NCBI GenBank assembly: GCA_963842795.1
Contig: CAWJHV010000029.1
Span: forward strand, 1-64,000
Length of the DNA: 64,000 nt
Direction: 5' to 3'
Source of the DNA: WHSW01 sp963842795
GTDB taxonomy: Bacteria > Actinomycetota > Thermoleophilia > Solirubrobacterales > 70-9
Every line of letters starts with the position of its first letter. Within the stretch, counting starts at the first letter, position 1. The notes beneath the pieces were generated by a model. That model searched no databases. It had not been told where the DNA came from and saw only the letters and a list, made by a program, of their open reading frames with translations. This document shows, piece by piece, positions 16,968-25,643 of the stretch. The position numbers and the translations under genes were made by a program.

Positions 16968-18962
16968 ATGAACGCGGCCGGTGAGCCCGCCACCGCGCCC
17001 GATTTGGACCGCCGCCGCGTGCTGGCGGTGATCGGGTCGCTGATGCTGGTGATGCTGCTGGCTGCGCTCGATCAGACGATCGTCTCCACCGCGCTGCCGA
17101 CGATCGTCGGCGAATTGGGCGGCCTCAACCACCTCTCCTGGGTGGTCACCGCCTACCTGCTGGCCATCACCGTGGTGACGCCGCTCTACGGCAAGCTGGG
17201 CGACCTGTACGGGCGCAAGCTCGTGCTCCAGGGCGCGCTGGTCCTGTTCCTGGTCGGCTCGGCGCTATGCGGCGCCGCCCAGAACATGAGCGAGCTGATC
17301 GCCTTCCGCGCGGTCCAGGGCCTCGGCGGCGGCGGGCTCATGGTCAGCGCCCAGGCGGCGATCGGCGACGTCGTCTCGCCGCGCGAGCGCGGCCGCTACA
17401 TGGGGCTCTTCGGCGCCGTCTTCGGCGTCGCCAGCGTCGCCGGCCCCCTGATCGGCGGCTTCTTCACCACCCACGCGAGCTGGCGCTGGATCTTCTACGT
17501 GAACGTCCCGCTCGGGCTCGCGGCACTGGTGGTGCTCGCGATCACGCTGCCGTCGGCGCGCGAGCGCGTGCAGCACGCGATCGACTACCTCGGCACGGTC
17601 CTGCTCGCGATCTGCCTCGCCTCCCTCGTCCTGCTGACCACGCTCGGCGGCACCACGTACGACTGGAACTCGCCCTTCATCATCGGCCTCGGCGCGCTCT
17701 CCGTCGCCGCCCTGGTCGCGTTCGTCTACGCCGAGCGGCGGGCCGCCGAGCCGGTGCTGCCGCCGCACCTGTTCGCCAACCCGGTGTTCCGGGTCACGAG
17801 CGCGATCGGGCTGGTGATCGGCTTCGCGCTCTTCGGCTCGCTGACCTACCTGCCGCTGTTCCAGCAGACCGTCCGCGGGCTGAGCCCGACCGAGGCGGGG
17901 CTGCAGCTGATCCCGCTGATGGCCGGGCTGCTCGCCGCCTCGATCATCTCGGGCCGGGTGATCGCCAGGACCGGGCGCTACAAGGCGTTCCCGATCGCCG
18001 GCACCGCGGTGGCCGCGATCGGCATGGTGCTGCTCTCGCGGCTGCAGCCGGAGACGGGCACGTTCGAGGCCGGCGCCTACATGCTGGTGCTCGGGGTCGG
18101 CCTCGGGCTGGTGATGCAGGTGCTCGTGCTCGCGGTGCAGAACGCCGTCCCGTACTCCGAGCTCGGGGTCGCGACCTCGTCCGCGACGCTGTTTCGCTCC
18201 ATCGGCGGCTCGCTCGGCACCTCGATCCTGGGCGCGATCTTCGCGAACCGGCTGGCGACCGAGCTCGCCGCATCCCTGCCTCCGGGGGCCGACACGGGCG
18301 CCCTCGCGGCCGGGCGCAGCGATCCCTCCGCGCTCTCCGACCTGCCGCCCGACGTCCACGCCGGATACGTGGCTGCGTTCACCGACTCGCTGCATACGGT
18401 CTTCCTGATCGCCGCCGCGGTGGTCGCGGTCGCCTTCCTGGTCTCGCTGACGCTGGCGGAGCGCCCGCTGCGGCGCACGATCGAGACCTCCGAGGGGGTC
18501 GGCGAGGCATTCGCCGCGCCGACGATCGGGGACTCGCTGCGCGAGCTCTCGCGCCAGCTCGCGGTCGCCGCCGGGCGGGAGCGCAGCGGCGCGTTCATCG
18601 TCCGGATGGCGGCCCGCGCGGAGGTCGACCTCGACCCGCTCTCGTGCTGGATCCTCGGGCGCGTCGACGACGGCACGATCCGCGATCCGGCCGCGCTGGC
18701 GGCGCGGGCCAGGGTCGACGGCCGCGAGATCGCCGGCGCGATCCGGGAGCTGCGGGCCGCGGGACTGGTCTCCGACGACACGGGGCCGGCGAAGCTGACG
18801 CCCGCGGGGATCGACGCGCTCGGTCGCCTGCGGGCCGCCTGGGCGGTCGAGCTGCGCGAGCTGGTCGCCGACTGGGAGCCCGAGGCCGACCCGGAGCTGA
18901 CACCGCTGATCGAGAAGCTCGCCGGCGAGCTGGCGACCGACCCCGAGCCGGCCCGCGCCTGA
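16968..18962 (+). CDS. DHA2-type MFS drug exporter with C-terminal winged-helix domain
   Basis: 664 residues from ATG 16968. Residues 1-500 form 14 membrane helices of the DHA2/EmrB type: motif C-like ALDQTIVSTALPTIV (about 35), motif A GKLGDLYGRK (about 75), and GPLIGGFF. Residues about 515-664 are soluble. They carry a MarR-like winged-helix arrangement (RVDDGTIRDPAALAARARVDGREIAGAIRELRAAGLVSDD), so transporter and DNA- or ligand-binding-type fold are fused. The family exports drugs or metabolites using the proton gradient. The role of the tail is unknown; such fusions occur in actinobacteria. A perfect hairpin follows the stop. Confidence 0.92.
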   Translation: MNAAGEPATAPDLDRRRVLAVIGSLMLVMLLAALDQTIVSTALPTIVGELGGLNHLSWVVTAYLLAITVVTPLYGKLGDLYGRKLVLQGALVLFLVGSALCGAAQNMSELIAFRAVQGLGGGGLMVSAQAAIGDVVSPRERGRYMGLFGAVFGVASVAGPLIGGFFTTHASWRWIFYVNVPLGLAALVVLAITLPSARERVQHAIDYLGTVLLAICLASLVLLTTLGGTTYDWNSPFIIGLGALSVAALVAFVYAERRAAEPVLPPHLFANPVFRVTSAIGLVIGFALFGSLTYLPLFQQTVRGLSPTEAGLQLIPLMAGLLAASIISGRVIARTGRYKAFPIAGTAVAAIGMVLLSRLQPETGTFEAGAYMLVLGVGLGLVMQVLVLAVQNAVPYSELGVATSSATLFRSIGGSLGTSILGAIFANRLATELAASLPPGADTGALAAGRSDPSALSDLPPDVHAGYVAAFTDSLHTVFLIAAAVVAVAFLVSLTLAERPLRRTIETSEGVGEAFAAPTIGDSLRELSRQLAVAAGRERSGAFIVRMAARAEVDLDPLSCWILGRVDDGTIRDPAALAARARVDGREIAGAIRELRAAGLVSDDTGPAKLTPAGIDALGRLRAAWAVELRELVADWEPEADPELTPLIEKLAGELATDPEPARA

Positions 18963-19008
18963 GCCGGCCCTCGCTCACCCGGCGCCGGCGCGCTCCGCCC
19001 CCCGCCGC

Positions 19009-19051
19009 GAGCGGTGCCTCGCTCCCGGTATTCGGGAGCGAGGCACCGCTC
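19009..19051. terminator. Perfect 19-bp hairpin terminator
   Basis: GAGCGGTGCCTCGCTCCCG (19009-19027), loop GTATT, then its exact complement (19033-19051), 46 bases after the exporter stop. No T-run follows, so it may act as a factor-assisted terminator. Confidence 0.8.
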
Positions 19052-19091
19052 GGTTGCCGCAGGCGCCGGTGGCGCCCCTAGGGTCTCGGCC

Positions 19092-19544
19092 GTGTCGCGG
19101 CCTCGCTCCTATTACCTCGTTGCCGGGATCGACCTCGAGCGCGAGATGCAGCGCCTGCGCGCGCTCTCCGTGTTCGCCCGCGGGGCGTTGGCGCGCTCGG
19201 CGCCCGAGCTACGGGTCCGGCGCGCCTCGCGGCGCCCGAACCGGCTCGGGTTCGCGGTTCCCGGCGAGTGGCGGCTCTCGGTCACCGACTACCCGGGGAT
19301 CCGTCCCGGCGACGCGCTCGAGACCCTGCTCCACGAGCTCGTCCACCTGCACGTCGGCCGCGGCCCCGGTGCCCACGCCTGGCACGGCGCCGAGTTCAAG
19401 CGCACGCTGGCGCGGGCGATGGCGCAGGCCTACGGGATCTCCGGCCCGCGCCCCCGCTCGACCCTGCACGGCACCTACGCCGCGGCAATCGAGCGCCGCC
19501 GGCTGCTCGAGGGCTCCCAGCTCGAGCTCCCGCTCGCCGGCTGA
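19092..19544 (+). CDS. SprT-like zinc metalloprotease
   Basis: 150 residues from GTG 19092. The zinc motif HELVHLH with the following WHGAEFKRTLARAMAQAYG is the SprT pattern (HExxH, then H-x-x-x-F). The rest is basic at the N terminus (RRASRRPNRLGFAV) and has no signal peptide, so it is probably cytosolic. Related proteins include SprT and the protease domain of Spartan; the bacterial function is unclear. It sits alone between the exporter terminator and a convergent GGDEF-EAL gene. Confidence 0.8.
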   Translation: MSRPRSYYLVAGIDLEREMQRLRALSVFARGALARSAPELRVRRASRRPNRLGFAVPGEWRLSVTDYPGIRPGDALETLLHELVHLHVGRGPGAHAWHGAEFKRTLARAMAQAYGISGPRPRSTLHGTYAAAIERRRLLEGSQLELPLAG

Positions 19545-19565
19545 AACGCGCCCGCCGGCCGAGCC

Positions 19566-21737
19566 TCAGTCGGTTACCGGCGCCGGGCGGCCGAGGTGGT
19601 AGCCCTGGGCGTAGTCGACGCCCATCTTCCGCAGGTCGTCGAGCGTCTCGGCGTCCTCGACGCCCTCGGCGACGGTGAGCATGTCGAGGCTCTTGGCGAT
19701 CGTCACGATCGACTCGACGATCGCCCTGTCGGCGAGCGAGTCGCGCAGCCCGCGGACGAACTCCATGTCGATCTTCAGGTAGCGCACGGGCAGGTGCTTG
19801 AGGTAGGTGAGCGAGCCGAATCCGGTGCCGAAGTCGTCGATCGCCAGCGAGCATCCGAGGCGCTCGATCGCGGCGCCGAACGAGCGCAGCTCCTCGGTCG
19901 CGGTGGCCGCCGCCGTCTCGGTGACCTCGAACATCACCTGCGCCGGATCGGCGCCGGAGCGCTCGAGGGCCGCGGTGATCCGCGGCAACAGCGCCGGATC
20001 GGTGATCGAGCGCGCCGAGATGTTGATCGTCACCGTGCCTCGGCGGGTGGCGAGCTCGATCCCTCGCTCGGCCACCCAGCAGTCGATCTCGGCGATCAGG
20101 CCGAAGCGCTCGGCGGTGGGCAGGAACGCGGCGGGCGAGAGCACCGACCCGTCGGGCTCGAGCATCCGCACCAGCACCTCGCAGCCGATCTCGGTGCCGC
20201 CGGCGAGCTCGAAGATCGGCTGGGCGTGCAGCCGCAGGCGCTCGGCGTCGATCGCCTCGCGGACATGGCCCACCCAGGCGAGCCGCTCGTGCCCGGACCC
20301 CTCGAAGATCATGTAGCGGTCACCGCCGCGCTCCTTCGCCTCGTGCAGGGCAATGTCGGCGGCGACGATCAGCTCCTCGTCCGTCGAGCCCGTCTCCGGG
20401 TCGAAGAGGACCGCCCCGGCACTCGCCCTCGCCGGGACCCGCGACTCGCGCTCGCGGACGGCTCGCAGCAGGGCGGCCAGCCGCGGGCGCACGGCCTCGT
20501 CGGTGGGCGCTTCGAGCACGAGCGCGAACTCGTCGCCGCCGAAGCGGGCGAGGAACTCGTTCGGGCCGAGGACGCGCTCGAGCGCCGCGCCAACGGCCCG
20601 CAGCAGCGAATCGCCCGCGGCGTGGCCGAGGGCGTCGTTGAAGTACTTGAGGTCGTCGACGTCGACGATCGCCACCGCTCCGGCCGTCCCGGCGGCGCGG
20701 CGGCGCCCGAGCTCCTCGGCGAACCGGCGCCGGTTGGCGAGCCCGGTGAGCTCGTCGTGGTCGGCGCGATGGCTGAGCTCCTCCTCGGCCTGGCGGCGCT
20801 CGGTGATGTCGGTGAGCACCCCCTCGAGCTGAACCGCGCCGCCGTCGCCCTCGGCGTGACGGCCGAGGGCGCCCTCGTCGCGGATCCAGACCACGCTGTC
20901 GTCGCGGGCGATCATCCGGTACTCCATCGAGAGCGGCTCCAGCGTCTGCGCGCAGCGGGCCTCCTCGAGCTCGACCATCTCGCGGTCGTCCGGGTGGATG
21001 CGGCTCCACCAGAAGTTGCTGTCGACGAGCCACTCCTCGGGCGGGAACCCGAGCAGCCGCTCGATCTGGGGCGAGACGTAGAGCCACTTGCCCGCCGGCC
21101 CGTACTCGGCCAGGTAGGTGACCACCGGAAGGCGCTCGATCAGCTCGCGATAACGGCGCTCGGCCAGCGCCAGCAGCTGCTCGGAGCTGCGGCCCCAGGC
21201 CGAGCCGACGAGGACCTGAGCGAGCGCCTCGACCAGCATCAGGTCGTCGTGGGAGAAGTCCGGGCGCGGCACCGAGTGCAGCGCGACCGCGACCGCGTGG
21301 CCGCCGTAGGCGGTGAGCGCGAAGACGAGGCCGTCGTCGGTCTCCAGCGGCCCGTTGCCGGCGAGGTTCGCGGGCGGTGGCCGGGGTGCCTCATCGAGCT
21401 TGCCGGCTGAGGCGATCAGCTCGAACGAGCCTTCACCGCCGAGGGGAGACCAGACCCGGCAGGCGTCGACGCCGAGCTGCTCGCGGACCAGCGCGGCGGC
21501 GTCGCCGGCGAGCCGCTCGAGCGGGACCTGGCCCAGAGCCTGGGCCCGCAGGGCGGCGAGCGCGTCCCGGCGGACGCGCTCGGCGTCCAGCGCTGCGAGC
21601 GGGTCGCCAGGCGGGACGGCGGTGCCGGAGCGCTGCCCGGCGGCGCCGCCGTTGGCGCCTCCGTTTCGCTGCCTCCCATCCCCTGGGCGCGTGCTCGCCT
21701 CGCCGGAATACGGCGTGAGCTTCTGTGGTTGTCCCAA
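19566..21737 (-). CDS. GAF-PAS-GGDEF-EAL cyclic-di-GMP enzyme
   Basis: 723 residues. A GAF-like domain (about 55-190) and a PAS domain (about 197-313, FWWSRIHPDD and VLTDITERRQ) precede GGDEF (325-480) and EAL (485-720) domains. GGDEF is intact (residues 400-404, RFGGDEFAL), with no RxxD inhibitory site before it. The EAL signature reads EVLVRM but keeps the metal-binding Glu, and DDFGTGFGS, LKID and EGVED are present, so both activities look possible. No membrane segment: a soluble sensor-enzyme. The start is a TTG after GGGAGA; N-terminal residues 1-45 are low complexity, so the start is not certain. Confidence 0.93.
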   Translation of the reverse strand: MGQPQKLTPYSGEASTRPGDGRQRNGGANGGAAGQRSGTAVPPGDPLAALDAERVRRDALAALRAQALGQVPLERLAGDAAALVREQLGVDACRVWSPLGGEGSFELIASAGKLDEAPRPPPANLAGNGPLETDDGLVFALTAYGGHAVAVALHSVPRPDFSHDDLMLVEALAQVLVGSAWGRSSEQLLALAERRYRELIERLPVVTYLAEYGPAGKWLYVSPQIERLLGFPPEEWLVDSNFWWSRIHPDDREMVELEEARCAQTLEPLSMEYRMIARDDSVVWIRDEGALGRHAEGDGGAVQLEGVLTDITERRQAEEELSHRADHDELTGLANRRRFAEELGRRRAAGTAGAVAIVDVDDLKYFNDALGHAAGDSLLRAVGAALERVLGPNEFLARFGGDEFALVLEAPTDEAVRPRLAALLRAVRERESRVPARASAGAVLFDPETGSTDEELIVAADIALHEAKERGGDRYMIFEGSGHERLAWVGHVREAIDAERLRLHAQPIFELAGGTEIGCEVLVRMLEPDGSVLSPAAFLPTAERFGLIAEIDCWVAERGIELATRRGTVTINISARSITDPALLPRITAALERSGADPAQVMFEVTETAAATATEELRSFGAAIERLGCSLAIDDFGTGFGSLTYLKHLPVRYLKIDMEFVRGLRDSLADRAIVESIVTIAKSLDMLTVAEGVEDAETLDDLRKMGVDYAQGYHLGRPAPVTD

Positions 21738-21839
21738 CTCCCGATCGTCTCCCTAAAGACCACCGTTTTCGGGGTCGTGGTAATCATCGGCACCCTCGGC
21801 GAGAGCCTTAGCCACCGCGCCGGCAACGGACCGACCGGT

Positions 21840-22241
21840 TCAGGGCGTGGTTCGATCCAACCCGGCGGCCTCGAGGGCCGCCTCCCAGCTGAAGAAGACG
21901 TCGAGCCGGGAAATACGGTCGCCGCGAAATCGCCACACGCAGCCGATCGGCTGCTCGATCCAGTTCTCGACCCCCTTGATCCGCCCGCGCTGGTAGTAGA
22001 GCCCGACGACGCTCTCGGCACCGTCGATCAGGCGCTCCTCCTCCCAGTGGTACTCGTCGAAGCTCTCGGTCCACAGCCGCAGCACCTCCCGCAGCCCGTC
22101 GTGTCCGCGGTAGACCGACTGGTCGAGCCACTCGGGCGGGGTGTGAAGCTCGGCCTCCGTGTCGTAGAAGCGCGACCAGTCCTCGCCCGCGTTGAAGGCG
22201 ACGTTGAGTTCGTGGATCAGCTCCAGCCGGCTCTCCGACAT
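21840..22241 (-). CDS. NTF2/SnoaL-like protein
   Basis: 133 residues from ATG 22241. The pattern fits the SnoaL/NTF2-like fold: LIHELNVAFNAGEDWSRFYD, YRGHDGLREVLRLWTESFDEYHWEEERLID, VVGLYYQRGRIKG, WRFRGDRISRLDVFFSWEAALEAAGL. These proteins recur in actinobacteria as unassigned cyclase/isomerase-like folds. It lies 103 bases upstream of the GAF-PAS-GGDEF-EAL start on the same strand. Divergent from the membrane protein at 22314. Confidence 0.85.
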   Translation of the reverse strand: MSESRLELIHELNVAFNAGEDWSRFYDTEAELHTPPEWLDQSVYRGHDGLREVLRLWTESFDEYHWEEERLIDGAESVVGLYYQRGRIKGVENWIEQPIGCVWRFRGDRISRLDVFFSWEAALEAAGLDRTTP

Positions 22242-22313
22242 CGCCCCGGCAGTATTCCGCCCCGGCGCCGACGGCGGCGGGCGCGTAGGCGCGGCGGGAT
22301 CTAGGATCGGCCG

Positions 22314-23075
22314 ATGCGGTACGGGCTCATCCTCGCCGGGCTGGTGACGCTCGTGTTCACGGTCGGTTTCATCGGCCAGGCCGCCTGGGCGACGACCCTG
22401 TGGCCGTGGGAGGTCACGCCGCTCTCCTACCTCTTCCTCGCCTCGATCCTGGCCGCGATCGCGACGCCGGTGATCTGGATCGGCGTCAGCGGCGAGTTCG
22501 CCGCGATGCGCGCCGGGGCGGTCGACCTCGGGGTCACCTACGGAGCCATGCTCGTCTACCTGATCACCCTGATCGGCGACGACGGTCAGCCCGCCCTCGG
22601 CGCCTACGCGGTCGTCTTCGCGCTCGGGCTCGTCGGGATGGTGGTCACCTACTCCCGCACCCGCACGATCCGCTGGAGCGACCCGCGGCCGATGCCGAGC
22701 CCCGTTCGCGCCTCGTTCCTGCTCTTCGCCGTGATCCTGATCGCCGCCGGCCTGGCGCTCGTCTTCGGGGCGGACATCTTCCCCTGGGAGCTCGGCGACG
22801 AGACCTCGGTGATGTTCGGCTTCATCTACCTCGGCGCCGCCGCCTACTTCCTCTACGGCGCCCTCGATCCCCGGTGGCCCAACGCCCAGGGCCAGCTGGT
22901 CGGCTTCCTCGCCTACGACCTCGTCCTCATCGGCCCGTTCGTCGACCGCTTCGACGAGGTCTCCGGCGGTGAGCTCACCAGCCTGATCGTCTACACCGCG
23001 TTCGTCGTCTACAGCGGCGCGCTCGCCGCCTACTACCTGTTCGTGGCGCCGCAGACGCGGATCAAGCTCGCGTAG
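22314..23075 (+). CDS. Hypothetical integral membrane protein, about 8 helices
   Basis: 253 residues from ATG 22314. Hydrophobic segments near residues 4-24, 38-58, 70-88, 96-112, 132-152, 165-182, 195-212 and 222-245 give about eight membrane helices. No family motif is recognised. Its stop and the stop of the convergent GGDEF-EAL gene lie together in the 8-bp palindrome TAGATCTA (23073-23080). Its position between two c-di-GMP enzymes is suggestive but proves nothing. Confidence 0.8.
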   Translation: MRYGLILAGLVTLVFTVGFIGQAAWATTLWPWEVTPLSYLFLASILAAIATPVIWIGVSGEFAAMRAGAVDLGVTYGAMLVYLITLIGDDGQPALGAYAVVFALGLVGMVVTYSRTRTIRWSDPRPMPSPVRASFLLFAVILIAAGLALVFGADIFPWELGDETSVMFGFIYLGAAAYFLYGALDPRWPNAQGQLVGFLAYDLVLIGPFVDRFDEVSGGELTSLIVYTAFVVYSGALAAYYLFVAPQTRIKLA

Positions 23076-23077
23076 AT

Positions 23078-25567
23078 CTACGGCTGCGGCGCGGGCTCGA
23101 GCAGCTCGCTCACCGGGCGGGGCCGGCCGACGTGGTAGCCCTGCGCGTAATCGACCCCGACCTCGCGCAGCGCTTCCAGCGTCGCCGCGTCCTCGACCGA
23201 CTCGGCGATCGTCTGCTTGTCGAGGCCCTGGGCGATGTGGACGATCGACTCGATCACGAGCTCGTCGGTGCGGCTGCGCGGGGGACGGACGAAATCGCCG
23301 TCGATCTTCAGGTACTCGGCCGGGAGGTGCTTGAGGTAATGGAAGGAGCCGAAGCCGGTGCCGAAGTCGTCGAGAGCGAAGCCGCAGCCGAGCTCGTTGA
23401 GCGCGATCGCGAACCGGCGGGCGACGCTGGTGTTGCCGATTGCCGCGGTCTCGGTGATCTCGAAGATCAGCCGCCCCGCGTCGACGCCGCCGCGGATCAG
23501 GCCGTCGCGGATCACGTCGAGCAGCTGGCGGTCGTCCAGCGAGAGCGCCGAGAGGTTGACCTCGAGCCGCAGCTCGGGCGTCTCCGCGAGCAGCTCGAGC
23601 GCCTCGGCGACCACCCAGCGGTCGATCGCGTGGATCAGTCCGAGCCGCTCGGCGACCCCGAGGAAGGCCCCCGGAGCGATCGGCTCGCCCTCGCCGTCGG
23701 CCATCCGCAGCAGCAGCTCGTGCTGGGAGACCTTCCCCGTGCGCAGGTCCATGATCGGCTGGCAGTAGAGAACGAACAGGTCGCGCTCCAGCGCCTCCCG
23801 GATCCGGTGCTCCCAGCCGAGGCGGGTCTCGGCGCTGCGGTGCTCGGCGTCCGACGGTCGCACCGTGGCCGCGCGATCGCGCCCGCCGTCCTTGGCCAGG
23901 TACATCGCCCGGTCGGCGTCGGCGAGCAGCTCCTCGCCGTTGTGCCCCTCGCCGCCGAACGCGGCCATGCCGATGCTGGCGGTGACCCCGATCGGGCGCC
24001 CGTCGATCGGCAGCACGTGGGCTCGCAGGGTCTCGAGCAGGGAGAGTGCCGTCCTCGCCGCCCCTTCCCTGGTCGCCCACGGGAGCAGGACCGCGAACTC
24101 GTCGCCGCCGAGCCGCGCGAGAACGTCGCCCTCGCCGAGCTGCTGGCGGAGCAGGCCGCCGACGCTGCGCAGCAGGTCGTCTCCGGCCCGGTGGCCGAAG
24201 GCGTCGTTGACGTACTTGAAGTTGTCGAGGTCGAGCATCAGCACCGCGCCGGCGGCACCGTTGGCGGGGGCGGCGGCGACCGCTTGCGAGAGCTCCTGCA
24301 CGAAGCGCCGCCGGTTGAAGAGCTCGGTCAGCGGATCGTGGTCGGCGAGCCATTGCAGCTGCGCCTCGAACCGCTTGCGCTCGGTGATGTCGCGCCCAAT
24401 CGCCGAGATCGCCAGCAGCGAGCCGTCGTGGTCGCGAACCGCCGTCAACGCGAGCGACACGTCGACGACCGAGCCGTCCTTGCGCAGACGGGCGGTCTCG
24501 AAGTGCTCGACCGCCTGACCGGCGATCAGCCGCTCGACCTTCGCCTCGTACTCGCCGATCAGCTCCTCGGGGACGATCGCGGTCAGGGGCCGGCCGATCA
24601 TCTCCTCCGGCTCCCATCCGTACAGCTGGGTCGCGCCGGGGTTCCAACTGGTGATCGTCCCGTCGAGGGTCCGGCTGATGATCGCGTCGTCGGACGAGCG
24701 GACGAGCGAGGCGAGCTCCGCGGTCACGCGCTCGGCCTCCCTCTCGACCGTGACGTCCTCGCACACACCGAGCATCCGCAGCGGTTTGCCCGCCTCGTCG
24801 GCGACCACTTCGCCCTGGGTCCGCATCAGGAACACGCTCCCGTCGGGACGCAGGCAGCGCTTGACGTCGTCGAACGGCTGGTGGTCGGCGAACGCCTTGT
24901 GGTTGCGCTCGTCGACCGACTCGCGATCGTCGGGGTGGACGCGGTTGAGGAACTCCTCGTAGCTGGGCTCGGCCTCGCCGGGCTCGAGCCCGTAGATGCG
25001 GAAGAGCTCGTCCGACCAGGTGACCTCGTTGTTCGGGATGTCCCACTCCCAGCTCCCTAGGCGCGCCAGCCGCTCGGCCTCGGTGAGCCGTTCGGTGGTC
25101 TGGCGCAGCTCGCTCTCGACGCGGAGCTGCTCCGTGAGGTCCCGGACGATCGCGATCGAGAGCTCCTCGCCCTCGATCGTCGCCTTGCCGAGCGTGATCT
25201 GGGCCGGGAACACGCTCCCGTCCCGGCGCCGGCCCTCGAGTACGATCCGGCCCGCGCCAGGCCTCCGCTGCGGCTCGGTGGGCATCGGCACCCGCGGCAG
25301 CAGGTCGGCCGAGGAGAGCCCTTCGACGTCGGCCGCGGCGTAACCGAAGGCTTCCAGGCCGGCGACGTTCATGAAGATGAGCCCGCCCCCGCCGTCGGCG
25401 ACGAACAGCGGGTCGCGGATCCCGTTAGCGAACTGTTCGGCGAGCGAACGCGCTGAAAGTGCGCGCATCGGTGCCCACCGCTCTCCCTCGGGCTTCCTGC
25501 CGTCGGAGGCATCCCGGGCGAGACTCCCGGCGATATGACTGTCCATGTCGAGAGTGGAGTTTCGCAC
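23078..25567 (-). CDS. Triple-PAS GGDEF-EAL cyclic-di-GMP enzyme
   Basis: 829 residues from GTG 25567 (ATG 25546 is an alternative). Three PAS domains come first: about 41-150 (IRDPLFVADGGGGLIFMNVAG), 165-275 (LGSWEWDIPNNEVTWSDELF, NRVHPDDRE) and 285-405 (SSDDAIISRTLDGTITSWNPG). A GGDEF domain follows with intact RLGGDEFAV (about residue 495), then an EAL domain. Its signature Glu is kept as HELLLRM, with EVNLSALS, EITETAA, DDFGTGFGS, LKID and ESVED also present, so cyclase and phosphodiesterase could both be active. Soluble; the signals sensed are unknown. A second enzyme of the same class lies 1.3 kb away. Confidence 0.93.
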   Translation of the reverse strand: MRNSTLDMDSHIAGSLARDASDGRKPEGERWAPMRALSARSLAEQFANGIRDPLFVADGGGGLIFMNVAGLEAFGYAAADVEGLSSADLLPRVPMPTEPQRRPGAGRIVLEGRRRDGSVFPAQITLGKATIEGEELSIAIVRDLTEQLRVESELRQTTERLTEAERLARLGSWEWDIPNNEVTWSDELFRIYGLEPGEAEPSYEEFLNRVHPDDRESVDERNHKAFADHQPFDDVKRCLRPDGSVFLMRTQGEVVADEAGKPLRMLGVCEDVTVEREAERVTAELASLVRSSDDAIISRTLDGTITSWNPGATQLYGWEPEEMIGRPLTAIVPEELIGEYEAKVERLIAGQAVEHFETARLRKDGSVVDVSLALTAVRDHDGSLLAISAIGRDITERKRFEAQLQWLADHDPLTELFNRRRFVQELSQAVAAAPANGAAGAVLMLDLDNFKYVNDAFGHRAGDDLLRSVGGLLRQQLGEGDVLARLGGDEFAVLLPWATREGAARTALSLLETLRAHVLPIDGRPIGVTASIGMAAFGGEGHNGEELLADADRAMYLAKDGGRDRAATVRPSDAEHRSAETRLGWEHRIREALERDLFVLYCQPIMDLRTGKVSQHELLLRMADGEGEPIAPGAFLGVAERLGLIHAIDRWVVAEALELLAETPELRLEVNLSALSLDDRQLLDVIRDGLIRGGVDAGRLIFEITETAAIGNTSVARRFAIALNELGCGFALDDFGTGFGSFHYLKHLPAEYLKIDGDFVRPPRSRTDELVIESIVHIAQGLDKQTIAESVEDAATLEALREVGVDYAQGYHVGRPRPVSELLEPAPQP

Positions 25568-25643
25568 AGAGCGGGAAACCTTGTGCCCAATCGGCCAAGC
25601 TTCGGTGCCAGACGTGCGCCTCCTTGTCTCTACTTGAAACGGG

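Noticed and set aside
17265..19081. Long alternative frames over the DHA2 exporter on both strands
   Set aside because: GC-rich shadow frames; the exporter frame has 14 membrane helices and family motifs.
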